Counted from the stretch's first letter, positions 6,857 through 15,254 are shown. The stretch: DNA of 19,255 bases from Suilimivivens sp045586385 (GCA_045586385.1 JAZNAE010000103.1:1-19255); one strand, 5' to 3'. Program-made: numbers and translations. The notes: generated from the letters alone by a model not told the origin.

Positions 6857-8626
6857 ATGGCAGTATTATTTCACAAAAACCGATACATTCATATTAGAGG
6901 AAATGAAGAGGTATCGGAGTCAGTCAGAAGAATAAAGAGTAAAGAAGAAACAAAGCCGGAAATAAAAGCAGAAAAGGCGGATGAGAAACAGATGATTGTC
7001 TGTCCGGACTGTGGAAAAGAACTGGATAAAAACGCTGTTGTGTCAAATGCATATATCTGTACAGCATGCGGAAGTTATTTTAGGGTAAGAACCAAAAACA
7101 GAATCAAAATGGTTTGTGACGCCGGAAGCTTTGAGCCTTGGTTTGAAGATATAGAAGTCAGCAATCCTCTTACCTTTGCCGGTTATGAGGAAAAGCTGGC
7201 ACAGATGAAAGAAAAAACAGGACTTCACGAAGGTGTAACGGTCGGAAAAGCAAAAATTTACGGTGAAGATGTGTGCCTGGGAGTTTGTGATGCCAGATTC
7301 CTGATGGGAAGTATGGGTCATGTGGTAGGTGAAAAGATTGCGCTTATGGTGGAACAGGCTACGAAAGAGCGTCTTCCTGTAGTGATTTTCTGTTGTTCGG
7401 GTGGTGCCAGAATGCAGGAAGGAATTGTTTCCTTAATGCAGATGGCAAAGACTTCCGCAGCCTTAAAGAAGCATGCGGACGCGGGGCTTTTGTATGTGCC
7501 GGTGCTTACAGATCCCACAACAGGTGGTGTGACGGCAAGTTTTGCCATGCTTGGTGACATTATTCTGGCAGAACCCGGTGCATTAATCGGCTTTGCAGGT
7601 CCCAGGGTCATTGAGCAGACCATCGGACAAAAACTCCCGGAAGGATTCCAGAGAGCGGAATTTTTAGTGGAGCACGGTATGGTGGATGCAATTGTAGAGA
7701 GGGATGACCTAAAGAAAACACTGTATCAGATTATTAAAAGTCACAGAGTTTCACAGGGAAATAAAGAATTCAGTTGTTTTACCGGGAATTTGGAAGCATT
7801 TAAACCATCCGAAATATCAAAAGAGCGTATGGTGAAAGCAAAAAGCAAGACTCCATGGCAGAAGGTGAAAGAAGCAAGAAGCATGGAAAGACCTGCAACA
7901 CTGACCTATGTGGATTTAATTTTTGATGATTTCATCGAGTTTCACGGTGACAGGGCTTTTGGCGATGACAAGGCTGTGGTTGGCGGTATTGCCATGCTTT
8001 CTGGACAGCCGGTTACCGTAATCGGTGTGCAGAAAGGCAATGATGCCAAGGAGTGTGCACTTCGAAACTACGGAATGACTTCGCCGGAGGGATACCGCAA
8101 GGCTCTTCGTCTGATGAAACAGGCAGAAAAATTCCATCGTCCCATTATCTGTTTTGTCAATACGTCGGGAGCTTATCCGGGTATGGAAGCGGAGGAGAGA
8201 GGACAGGGAGAAGCAATCGCCAGAAATCTCTTTGAGATGGCAGGACTTAAGGTACCTGTACTATCGGTTGTGATTGGTGAAGGCGGAAGCGGCGGAGCGC
8301 TTGGTCTTGCAGTTGCAAACGAAGTATGGATGCTTGAGAATTCCACGTATTCCATTTTATCACCGGAAGGCTTTGCATCCATTCTTTGGAAGGATGGAAA
8401 AAGAGCAGAGGAAGCTGCAGGTGTGATGAAAATCACAGCAGATGATTTGGCAGATTTGCAGATTATTGAACGCATCATTCCTGAATTCGGCGGGGCAGAT
8501 GATGTGACGGTTAAGGATATTGCCGGATTTATGAAAGATAAAATGGTAGAGTTTTTGAAAAAATTTGACGGAATGGACGGCGATGCCATTGCACAGGACC
8601 GTTACATGCGTTTTAGGAAATATTGA
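6857..8626 (+). CDS. accDA: Acetyl-CoA carboxylase carboxyltransferase, fused beta and alpha subunits
   Basis: One 589-aa chain carries both halves of the carboxyltransferase that moves CO2 from carboxybiotin to acetyl-CoA. The N-terminal AccD part (about 46-295) has the four-cysteine zinc ribbon Cys49, Cys52, Cys68, Cys71 (CPDCG and CTACG), then FCCSGGARMQEG and TDPTTGGVTASFAMLGD. A linker of about 35 residues leads to the AccA part (about 331-589), with WQKVKEARSMERPATLTYVD, EFHGDRAFGDD, NTSGAYPGMEAEERGQ and GEGGSGGALGL. No stop or frameshift separates the halves. AccA lacks the longer N-terminus of the E. coli protein. The partners, biotin carboxylase and biotin carrier, are not encoded in the cluster. 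Confidence 0.95.
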   Translation: MAVLFHKNRYIHIRGNEEVSESVRRIKSKEETKPEIKAEKADEKQMIVCPDCGKELDKNAVVSNAYICTACGSYFRVRTKNRIKMVCDAGSFEPWFEDIEVSNPLTFAGYEEKLAQMKEKTGLHEGVTVGKAKIYGEDVCLGVCDARFLMGSMGHVVGEKIALMVEQATKERLPVVIFCCSGGARMQEGIVSLMQMAKTSAALKKHADAGLLYVPVLTDPTTGGVTASFAMLGDIILAEPGALIGFAGPRVIEQTIGQKLPEGFQRAEFLVEHGMVDAIVERDDLKKTLYQIIKSHRVSQGNKEFSCFTGNLEAFKPSEISKERMVKAKSKTPWQKVKEARSMERPATLTYVDLIFDDFIEFHGDRAFGDDKAVVGGIAMLSGQPVTVIGVQKGNDAKECALRNYGMTSPEGYRKALRLMKQAEKFHRPIICFVNTSGAYPGMEAEERGQGEAIARNLFEMAGLKVPVLSVVIGEGGSGGALGLAVANEVWMLENSTYSILSPEGFASILWKDGKRAEEAAGVMKITADDLADLQIIERIIPEFGGADDVTVKDIAGFMKDKMVEFLKKFDGMDGDAIAQDRYMRFRKY

Positions 8627-8636
8627 GAGGATAATT

Positions 8637-9701
8637 ATGAAAGAAAGCATGGCGCTGAAAGTGGGGGACTTAATAGCAAAAATACCTGTTGTTCAGGGCG
8701 GAATGGGGGTAGGTGTCAGCTTATCTTCACTGGCTGGCAACGTGGCACTTTGCGGTGGCGTGGGTGTGATTTCCTCAGCACAAATCGGATATCGTGATCC
8801 TAAGTGGGATACAAATCCCATTGAAACCAATTTAAGGGTGCTAAAAGAAGAGATTTGTAAGGCGAAGGATATCGCCAAAGGAAACGGAATTGTGGCAGTG
8901 AACATTATGGTAGCCACAAGGTTTTATGAGAAATATGTGAAAGCGGCAGTGGAAGCAGGGGTTGACCTGATTATTTCGGGAGCAGGACTTCCTGTAGAAC
9001 TTCCGGAGTTTGTAAAGAATACCAAAACGAAGATTGCACCCATTGTATCTTCCGTAAAATCCTTTGATGTAATAGCAAAATATTGGACGAAGAAATATGA
9101 CAGACTGCCTGATATGGTGGTGGTGGAGGGGCCTTTGGCCGGTGGACATCTGGGATTTAAAAAGGAAGAGTTGGATGATATCGACGGTCTTTGTTATGAG
9201 GAAGAGATTAAGAAAATCATAAACCGTGTGCGGGATGTAGAGCAGGAAAACAATATCCCTGTTGTAGTGGCAGGCGGAATTTACGAAGGAAAAGATGCGG
9301 TCCCCTATTTTGAGATGGGAGCAGACGGAGTGCAGGTGGCAACCAGATTTGTAACGACTCATGAGTGTGACGCAGACATCAAATATAAGGAAGCATATAT
9401 TGCTGCAAAAAAAGAGGATATCGGAATCGTAAAGAGCCCGGTGGGAATGCCCGGCAGAGCAATTTACAATCAATTTTTAAGACAGGTGGAAAAAGGGGAA
9501 AGATTTTTGTCAAAATGCCATCAGTGCATTGCAAAATGTAGCCCTGCAGAGATTCCGTATTGCATCACGGATGCTCTTGTAAATGCAGTAAAAGGACATA
9601 CAGAAGAAGGCCTTTTGTTTTGCGGGGCAAATGCCTATAAAGCAACGAAGATAGAGCATGTCTTTGACATTATGAAAGAATTTGAGGAGGAACTGTCATG
9701 A
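8637..9701 (+). CDS. FabK/nitronate-monooxygenase-family flavoprotein with C-terminal Cys motif (FabX-like candidate)
   Basis: A 354-aa FMN TIM-barrel protein. Family features are PVVQGGMGVGVSLSSLAG near the N-terminus, SGAGLPVELPEF, EGPLAGGHLGF (His171, placed like the FabK catalytic His), VVVAGGIYEGKDAV and QVATRFVTTHE. Unlike FabK it has a tail with Cys294, Cys297, Cys301 and Cys309 (C-x2-C-x3-C-x7-C), a plausible Fe-S ligand set. Helicobacter FabX, also long annotated as a nitronate monooxygenase, uses FMN and a [4Fe-4S] cluster to make the cis double bond of unsaturated fatty acids. Its place between accDA and fabH, with a 4-nt ATGA overlap with fabH, argues for a lipid role. The start is ATG 8637 after GAGAGG; a longer in-frame start lies inside accDA. 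Family membership is sure, FabX function is inferred; a second enoyl reductase is the alternative. Confidence 0.85.
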   Translation: MKESMALKVGDLIAKIPVVQGGMGVGVSLSSLAGNVALCGGVGVISSAQIGYRDPKWDTNPIETNLRVLKEEICKAKDIAKGNGIVAVNIMVATRFYEKYVKAAVEAGVDLIISGAGLPVELPEFVKNTKTKIAPIVSSVKSFDVIAKYWTKKYDRLPDMVVVEGPLAGGHLGFKKEELDDIDGLCYEEEIKKIINRVRDVEQENNIPVVVAGGIYEGKDAVPYFEMGADGVQVATRFVTTHECDADIKYKEAYIAAKKEDIGIVKSPVGMPGRAIYNQFLRQVEKGERFLSKCHQCIAKCSPAEIPYCITDALVNAVKGHTEEGLLFCGANAYKATKIEHVFDIMKEFEEELS

Positions 9702-10660
9702 CAGCAAGAATAATAGGGACCGGAAGTTGTTTACCTATAAAAGAAGTGAGTAACTTTGATTTAGAAAAAATAATGGATACAACGGATGAATGGATTAAGA
9801 GCCGTACCGGTATCGAAAAAAGACATATTGCAGTAGAGGAAACTACTACTTCCATGGCAATAGAAGCGGCGAAAAGAGCGCTTGAGAATGCTAAGGTAAG
9901 TGCAGAGGAGCTGGATTTAATCGTAGTCGGCACTGTTTCTGCAGACCGTCATTTTCCGTCAACCGCCTGTGAAATACAGAGTGCCCTGGGAGCGGATAAA
10001 GCAGTTGCTTTTGATATCAACGCAGCCTGCTCGGGATTTTTGTTCGGGCTTAGTATTGCAAATGCATATTTTAGATCGGGATGCTTTAAGAAGGCACTTG
10101 TAATTGGCGCAGAGACCTTATCTAAAATGATGGACTGGAATGATAGAAGTACCTGTGTGCTTTTCGGGGATGGTGCCGGTGCTGCCGTTGTAGAAGCGGC
10201 AGATAGTGGAATTGTCAGCATGGTGCAAGGCTCTGACGGAGCAAGAGGCGGTGTACTTTCCTGTTATAACAGACCTGTAAACAACCCGTTTGTGACAAAT
10301 GACACAGCTCTTGACTATACATCTATGACCGGACAGGAAGTATATAAATTTGCGGTAAGAACCGTGCCGGAAGCGATTTTGAAGGTGCTAAAGGAGGGAA
10401 ATGTGAATCCCGATGAGGTGAAATATTTTGTACTTCATCAGGCAAATATCCGTATTATTGAGGCTGTGGCAAAGAGACTTGACCAGCCTATGGAAAAATT
10501 CCCCACAAATCTTCAAAAATGTGGTAATATATCAGCAGCAAGTGTTCCGATTCTGCTTGATGAAGTCAACAGGACCGGTATGATAAACAAAGGTGATAAA
10601 GTGGTTTTAGCCGGTTTCGGTGCAGGACTCACATGGGGAGCTGCGCTGCTTGACTGGTAG
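9698..10660 (+). CDS. fabH: 3-oxoacyl-[acyl-carrier-protein] synthase III
   Basis: Starts fatty acid synthesis by condensing an acyl-CoA primer with malonyl-ACP. 320 aa. Catalytic Cys111 in INAACSGFLFG, His247 in VLHQANIRII and Asn277 in CGNISAASVP are all present. Primer preference (acetyl versus branched) cannot be read from the sequence. The start ATG overlaps the preceding stop (ATGA), so its translation is probably coupled to that of the flavoprotein; the ribosome site GAGGAGGAA is inside the upstream gene. In many Firmicute clusters fabH is at the front of the operon; here it is second to last. Confidence 0.96.
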   Translation: MTARIIGTGSCLPIKEVSNFDLEKIMDTTDEWIKSRTGIEKRHIAVEETTTSMAIEAAKRALENAKVSAEELDLIVVGTVSADRHFPSTACEIQSALGADKAVAFDINAACSGFLFGLSIANAYFRSGCFKKALVIGAETLSKMMDWNDRSTCVLFGDGAGAAVVEAADSGIVSMVQGSDGARGGVLSCYNRPVNNPFVTNDTALDYTSMTGQEVYKFAVRTVPEAILKVLKEGNVNPDEVKYFVLHQANIRIIEAVAKRLDQPMEKFPTNLQKCGNISAASVPILLDEVNRTGMINKGDKVVLAGFGAGLTWGAALLDW

Positions 10661-10675
10661 AAAGGACTATGGAAT

Positions 10676-11110
10676 ATGAATCTGGATCAAACACTGAATA
10701 CGTTGTTAGTATCTCTGTTTAATGACATTCTGGATATTGAGGAAAAGTCTTTGATTACAGAGGAATTTAAAGATATTACGGTAAATGATATGCACGTAAT
10801 AGAGGCAATCGGCAGGGAGGAGCCGCAGGCCAGCTCTGTTGTGGCAAGAAGACTTGATATTACTATGGGTACGCTGACAAAAGCCATTGACGGGCTAAAT
10901 GATAAAGGTTATGTGAATCGTGTAAGAAGTGAGCAGGATAAACGTGTGGTATTGTTATCCCTGACAGAAAAAGGCATGGCTGCTTTCCATCACCATGCCA
11001 TGTTTCATAGGGATATGATCCAGGCACTTATTTCACAGATTGACCAGGAAGAAAAAGAGATTTTGATGAAAACATTGGAAAATCTCATGAATTTCCTTAA
11101 GAACATATAG
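10676..11110 (+). CDS. fabT: MarR-family fatty acid repressor
   Basis: 144-aa winged-helix repressor. The N-terminal SLFNDILDIEEKSL and FKDITVNDMHVIEAIG, and the wing region KGYVNRVRSEQDKRVV, resemble streptococcal FabT closely, more than a generic MarR protein. The recognition helix lies about residues 62-78. Streptococcal FabT represses the fab genes when loaded with long-chain acyl-ACP. Here the gene is last in the operon and its probable operators precede acpP, which would give a negative feedback loop on the whole unit. No separate promoter was seen in the 15-nt gap after fabH. A strong terminator follows. Confidence 0.9.
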   Translation: MNLDQTLNTLLVSLFNDILDIEEKSLITEEFKDITVNDMHVIEAIGREEPQASSVVARRLDITMGTLTKAIDGLNDKGYVNRVRSEQDKRVVLLSLTEKGMAAFHHHAMFHRDMIQALISQIDQEEKEILMKTLENLMNFLKNI

Positions 11111-11130
11111 TAACATAATGTGACATTCCA

Positions 11131-11173
11131 TCGGCATTAGACGACAAAGCTAATGCCGAATTTTATTTTTTAT
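11131..11173 (+). terminator. Intrinsic terminator of the fab operon
   Basis: Perfect 10-bp stem TCGGCATTAG (11131-11140) and CTAATGCCGA (11150-11159) with a 9-nt loop, followed by a T-rich run (11161-11173). It lies 20 nt after the fabT stop and separates the lipid operon from dgt. Confidence 0.92.
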
Positions 11174-11174
11174 T

Positions 11175-11192
11175 AAATAACGATAGTTATTT
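11175..11192. promoter_or_regulatory. Palindrome in the dgt upstream region (possible operator)
   Basis: AAATAAC-GATA-GTTATTT, perfect 7-bp arms around a 4-bp centre, sits between the fab terminator and dgt, about 95 nt before the dgt start codon. Its size and symmetry suit a protein binding site, but no convincing promoter could be placed nearby and AT-rich palindromes also arise by chance. Confidence 0.35.
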
Positions 11193-11287
11193 GGAAAAAA
11201 TCTAAAGAAAATAAAGGAAAAATGCAGACGGGGCAGAATATTAAACATAGAGGTTTTTTTAGAAAACAATCAGTATGGGAGCATAAG

Positions 11288-12292
11288 ATGAATATCCGTG
11301 AGAATCTGGAATATTTGGAAAAAGAATATTTAAGTCCCTATGCGGCGCACAGTGTGGACTCTAAGGGCAGATTACGTTCCGAGGAACAGTGTGATATCAG
11401 GCCGGTTTATCAAAGAGACAGGGATAGGATTCTGCATTCGAAATCTTTTAGAAGGCTAAAGGATAAAACGCAGGTGTTTTTATCTCCGGAAGGTGACCAT
11501 TACAGGACCAGACTGACCCATACGCTTGAGGTTTCCCAGAATGCCAGAACCATTGCCAAGGCACTTCGCATGAATGAAGACCTGGTGGAGGCAATTGCAC
11601 TTGGACATGATTTGGGACATACGCCCTTCGGACATGCGGGCGAAAGAGCGTTAAATGCGGTTTGTCCTTATGGGTTTTCCCACAGTGATCAAAGTGTGCG
11701 TATTGTAGATTTGTTAGAAAAAGGCGGACAGGGCTTAAATCTTACTTATGAAGTGAGGGATGGAATCCGGAATCATCAGACCAAGGGGATGCCGGAGACT
11801 TTAGAAGGAAAAATTGTCAGATTTTCCGACAAAATTGCATATGTGCATCACGATATGGATGATGCCATCCGTGCGGGGATTCTAAAAGAGTCCGATGTGC
11901 CAAAGGAAATCAGTGAAGTAATCGGATATACCACAGGGGAGAGACTTGATCATTTTATTCATGATATTGTATCTACCAGTTATGAAAAGGATGATATTAT
12001 GATGTCTGAGCCTGTAGCGGAAGCGATGAACAAGCTTCGCAGGTTTATGTTTGAGCGGGTATATCAGAATAAGGATGCAAAAAGCGAAGAGAGCAAGGCA
12101 GAAATGCTTGTGCAGACATTGTATAGTTATTATCGGCATCATTTGGAGCTGTTGTCCGATGATTGGATTAATTTAATAAAAAAGGGTGAGCCGGAGGAAC
12201 GTATCGTATGTGATTACATAGCCGCCATGACAGACCGGTTTGCCATTTCAAAATACGAGGAGATTTATATTCCCAAGTCATGGCAGTTATAG
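11288..12292 (+). CDS. dgt: Deoxyguanosinetriphosphate triphosphohydrolase-like protein
   Basis: HD-domain hydrolase predicted to split dNTPs into deoxynucleoside and triphosphate, tuning DNA precursor pools. 334 aa, in the range of the shorter dGTPase type. Metal ligands appear as His78 (RLTHTLEVSQ), His107-Asp108 (ALGHDLGHTPFGHAGE) and Asp181 (RFSDKIAY). The N-terminal signature RPVYQRDRDRILHSKSFRRLKDKTQVF is split here as RPVYQRDRDRILH and SKSFRRLKDKTQVF, typical of the family. The start at 11288 has GGGAG 7 nt upstream; an in-frame ATG 22 codons earlier is rejected. The order dgt-dnaG-rpoD is common in Clostridia. Substrate specificity is not readable. Confidence 0.93.
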   Translation: MNIRENLEYLEKEYLSPYAAHSVDSKGRLRSEEQCDIRPVYQRDRDRILHSKSFRRLKDKTQVFLSPEGDHYRTRLTHTLEVSQNARTIAKALRMNEDLVEAIALGHDLGHTPFGHAGERALNAVCPYGFSHSDQSVRIVDLLEKGGQGLNLTYEVRDGIRNHQTKGMPETLEGKIVRFSDKIAYVHHDMDDAIRAGILKESDVPKEISEVIGYTTGERLDHFIHDIVSTSYEKDDIMMSEPVAEAMNKLRRFMFERVYQNKDAKSEESKAEMLVQTLYSYYRHHLELLSDDWINLIKKGEPEERIVCDYIAAMTDRFAISKYEEIYIPKSWQL

Positions 12293-12308
12293 CGAAGGAA
12301 GGCAGAGT

Positions 12309-14081
12309 ATGTATTATCCGGACGACTTAGTAGAAGAAGTACGAATGAAAAACGATATAGTGGATGTGATTTCCGGATATGTGAAAATCCAGAAAAAAGG
12401 AAGCAGTTATTTTGGACTTTGCCCCTTTCACAATGAAAAATCACCATCTTTTTCCGTATCGCCGAGCAGACAGATGTATTACTGCTTTGGTTGCGGTGCA
12501 GGCGGAAATGTATTTACCTTTGTGATGGAATATGAAAACTATTCTTTCCAGGAAGCAATCAAGATGCTGGCAGAGAAGGCCGGTGTGAGTTTGCCGGAGG
12601 CAGAATATTCCGAAGAAGTAAGAAAGAAAGAAGGAAAGCGCAGCAAACTTTTGGAGGTCAATAAGGAGGCTGCCAAGTATTTCTTTTATCAGCTTAGAAG
12701 TGACAGGGGTAAAGGCGGTTACGACTATCTCAGGAAAAGGCAATTGTCGGATGAGACCATTAAAAAATTCGGTCTTGGGTTTGCCGATGTAAGTAGTGAT
12801 GATCTGGTGAAGTTTTTAAAGAGTAAAGGTTATGAGGACAAACTGATCCAGGAAGCGGGACTGGCAAGCTTTGATGAAAAATACGGCATGCATGATAAGT
12901 TTTGGAACAGGGTAATGTTCCCCATACAGGATATCAATCACAGGGTTATCGGTTTTGGAGGAAGAGTGATGGGAGATGCTAAGCCCAAGTACTTAAACTC
13001 ACCGGAAACCATGGTGTTTGATAAGAGCCGTAATTTATACGGACTGAATTATGCAAGGACTTCCAGAAAGAATAATATCATTCTTTGCGAAGGCTACATG
13101 GATGTGATAGCCATGCATCAGGCCGGATTTACCCAGGCTGTTGCGTCTCTCGGTACTGCTTTTACGGAAGGACAGGCTTCCCTTTTGAAGCGGTATACGG
13201 AGGAAGTAATCTTAGCTTATGACAGTGACGGCGCCGGTGTCACGGCAGCACTTCGTGCCATAGGTATTTTGAAAGAAGCGGGACTTACGGGAAAGATACT
13301 AAACTTAGAGCCTTATAAGGATCCGGATGAATTTATTAAGAATCAGGGAACGGAAGCCTTTGAAGAGAGAATAAAAACTGCAGAGAACAGTTTTTTCTTT
13401 GAAATCAGAATGCTTCAGCGGGATTATGATTTAAACGATCCCGAATCGAAAACCAAATTCTATAGGGAGATTGCAAAGAAGTTATGTGCTTTCTCAGAAG
13501 AGGTAGAGCGGGATAATTATATACAAGCTGTGGCAGACAAGTATGCAATCGGTGTCCAAAATTTAAGAAAGTTGGTGCTTTCTTATGCGGCGCAGACAGG
13601 GCTTGCAAAGCCTGCCGAGAGACCAAAGTCCGGTATTCAGAAGAAAAATACACCGCAGGAGAATGTGAAGAAATCACAAAGATTGTTGCTTACGTGGCTT
13701 GTGGAAGAGCCGCCCCTCTATCAAAAAATTAAGAAATATATATCCCCGGAGGATTTTACGGAGGATTTATATAAAAAAGTGGCTGAAAGGCTTTTTGCAG
13801 ACTTAGAGCAGGGAAGTATCAATCCCGCGGCGATTATCAGTCTGTTTTCCGACGAAGAGCAGCAAAGAGAAGTGGCAGGTGTATTTAACACCAAGCTGAA
13901 AGAGCTGACTACGAGGCAGGAACAGGAAAAAGCCTTCCATGATATCGTTTTGGCAGTGAAGCGGAGCAGTTACGAGTATTTCTCAGCACAGCTCGGTAGC
14001 GATGTTTCGGCCCTCAATCAGGTAATTGCAGGAAAAAAAGCACTGGAAGAACTTAGCAAAACGCATATTTCACTGGATTAA
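12309..14081 (+). CDS. dnaG: DNA primase
   Basis: Makes RNA primers at the replication fork with the replicative helicase. 590 aa. The N-terminal CHC2 zinc finger has Cys38, His41, Cys59 and Cys62 (CPFHNEKSPSF and YYCFGCGAGG). The Toprim core about residues 255-340 has Glu261 in CEGYMDV and Asp305/Asp307 in AYDSDGAG. A less conserved C-terminal helicase-interaction domain fills about 450-590. The start is the ATG at 12309, 16 nt after dgt, with GAAGGAAGG upstream; a longer in-frame start lies inside dgt. Confidence 0.96.
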   Translation: MYYPDDLVEEVRMKNDIVDVISGYVKIQKKGSSYFGLCPFHNEKSPSFSVSPSRQMYYCFGCGAGGNVFTFVMEYENYSFQEAIKMLAEKAGVSLPEAEYSEEVRKKEGKRSKLLEVNKEAAKYFFYQLRSDRGKGGYDYLRKRQLSDETIKKFGLGFADVSSDDLVKFLKSKGYEDKLIQEAGLASFDEKYGMHDKFWNRVMFPIQDINHRVIGFGGRVMGDAKPKYLNSPETMVFDKSRNLYGLNYARTSRKNNIILCEGYMDVIAMHQAGFTQAVASLGTAFTEGQASLLKRYTEEVILAYDSDGAGVTAALRAIGILKEAGLTGKILNLEPYKDPDEFIKNQGTEAFEERIKTAENSFFFEIRMLQRDYDLNDPESKTKFYREIAKKLCAFSEEVERDNYIQAVADKYAIGVQNLRKLVLSYAAQTGLAKPAERPKSGIQKKNTPQENVKKSQRLLLTWLVEEPPLYQKIKKYISPEDFTEDLYKKVAERLFADLEQGSINPAAIISLFSDEEQQREVAGVFNTKLKELTTRQEQEKAFHDIVLAVKRSSYEYFSAQLGSDVSALNQVIAGKKALEELSKTHISLD

Positions 14082-14095
14082 GGTCAGACTATAAT
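14067..14095 (+). promoter_or_regulatory. Possible internal promoter for rpoD
   Basis: A perfect -10 hexamer TATAAT (14090-14095) lies 39 nt before the rpoD start, in the 52-nt gap after dnaG. The -35 is weak (ATTTCA, 17-bp spacing). Internal promoters before the primary sigma gene are known in other bacteria, which makes this plausible, not shown. Confidence 0.35.
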
Positions 14096-14133
14096 TAATT
14101 ATGTAATAAAAGCAGGAAGGATGGAACCTAAGA

Positions 14134-15243
14134 ATGGACGAAAACACACAGGCAAGGTTTGATGAGAAATTGAAAAGTCTCTTAGCAGTTGCCAAAAAGA
14201 AAAAAAATGTTCTGGAATATCAGGAAGTAAGTGATTACTTTGCGGATATGGCATTGGGAGAGGAACAGTTTGATAAGGTGCTGGAATTTTTGGAACAAAA
14301 CGGCATTGACGTACTTCGTATTACCGAGGAGGATGTAGATGATGAAGAAATCATTCTCACGGAAGAAGACGAAGTGGATATGGAAAATATCGACCTCTCC
14401 GTTCCGGAAGGTGTCAGCATTGAAGACCCTGTCAGAATGTACTTAAAAGAAATCGGTAAGGTGCCGCTTCTTAGTGCCGAGGAAGAAATTGAACTGGCAC
14501 AGCGAATGGAAGAAGGAGACCAGGAAGCAAAGAAACGTCTGGCGGAAGCAAACTTACGTCTGGTAGTAAGTATTGCCAAGAGATATGTGGGACGTGGTAT
14601 GCTTTTCCTTGACCTTATCCAGGAAGGAAACTTAGGTCTTATTAAAGCGGTGGAAAAGTTTGATTACCGTAAAGGATATAAGTTTTCAACTTATGCAACA
14701 TGGTGGATCAGACAGGCCATCACAAGAGCCATTGCCGATCAGGCAAGAACAATCCGTATCCCGGTGCATATGGTAGAAACCATTAATAAATTAATCCGTG
14801 TCAGCAGACAGCTGCTTCAGGAGCTTGGCCGAGAACCCAGCCCGGAAGAAATTGCGGAAGAGATGAATCTGCCGGTAGAACGTGTACGGGAAATATTAAA
14901 AATTTCACAGGAACCTGTTTCTTTGGAGACTCCTATCGGTGAGGAAGAAGATTCCCATCTGGGAGATTTTATCCAGGATGACAATGTGCCCGTTCCTGCC
15001 GATGCGGCAGCGTTTACCCTTTTAAAGGAACAGCTTGTGGAAGTGCTAGGTACACTTACCGAAAGAGAGCAGAAGGTATTAAGACTCCGTTTCGGTTTGG
15101 ATGATGGCAGAGCGAGAACACTCGAAGAGGTAGGTAAAGAATTTAACGTTACCAGAGAGCGTATCAGACAGATTGAGGCGAAGGCACTCCGTAAGCTCCG
15201 TCATCCCAGCAGAAGCCGTAAGTTAAAGGATTACCTGGATTAA
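14134..15243 (+). CDS. rpoD: RNA polymerase primary sigma factor (sigma-70/sigma-A)
   Basis: Directs RNA polymerase to housekeeping promoters. 369 aa, the compact Gram-positive form, lacking the large non-conserved insertion of E. coli RpoD. Region 1.1 is about 1-80 and acidic near its end; region 1.2 has DPVRMYLKEIGKVPLLSAEEE; region 2 (about 135-210) has NLRLVVSIAKRYVGRG, LDLIQEGNLGL and FSTYATWWIRQAITRAI; region 4 (about 305-369) has LTEREQKVLRLRFGL and the helix-turn-helix VTRERIRQIEAKALRKL. The start has GGATGGA upstream. It follows dnaG by 52 nt and precedes trmK by 11 nt. Confidence 0.97.
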   Translation: MDENTQARFDEKLKSLLAVAKKKKNVLEYQEVSDYFADMALGEEQFDKVLEFLEQNGIDVLRITEEDVDDEEIILTEEDEVDMENIDLSVPEGVSIEDPVRMYLKEIGKVPLLSAEEEIELAQRMEEGDQEAKKRLAEANLRLVVSIAKRYVGRGMLFLDLIQEGNLGLIKAVEKFDYRKGYKFSTYATWWIRQAITRAIADQARTIRIPVHMVETINKLIRVSRQLLQELGREPSPEEIAEEMNLPVERVREILKISQEPVSLETPIGEEEDSHLGDFIQDDNVPVPADAAAFTLLKEQLVEVLGTLTEREQKVLRLRFGLDDGRARTLEEVGKEFNVTRERIRQIEAKALRKLRHPSRSRKLKDYLD

Positions 15244-15254
15244 GGAAGCCGTTT

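Noticed and set aside
8841..9473. 210-codon open frame on the minus strand
   Set aside because: It lies wholly antisense to the FabX-like gene, is rich in Cys, His and Tyr as expected of a shadow frame, has no ribosome site and resembles no family.
14121..14133. ATG just before rpoD as an alternative start or leader peptide
   Set aside because: It is out of frame with rpoD, and no convincing short product or ribosome site was seen for it; the rpoD start at 14134 has its own ribosome site.
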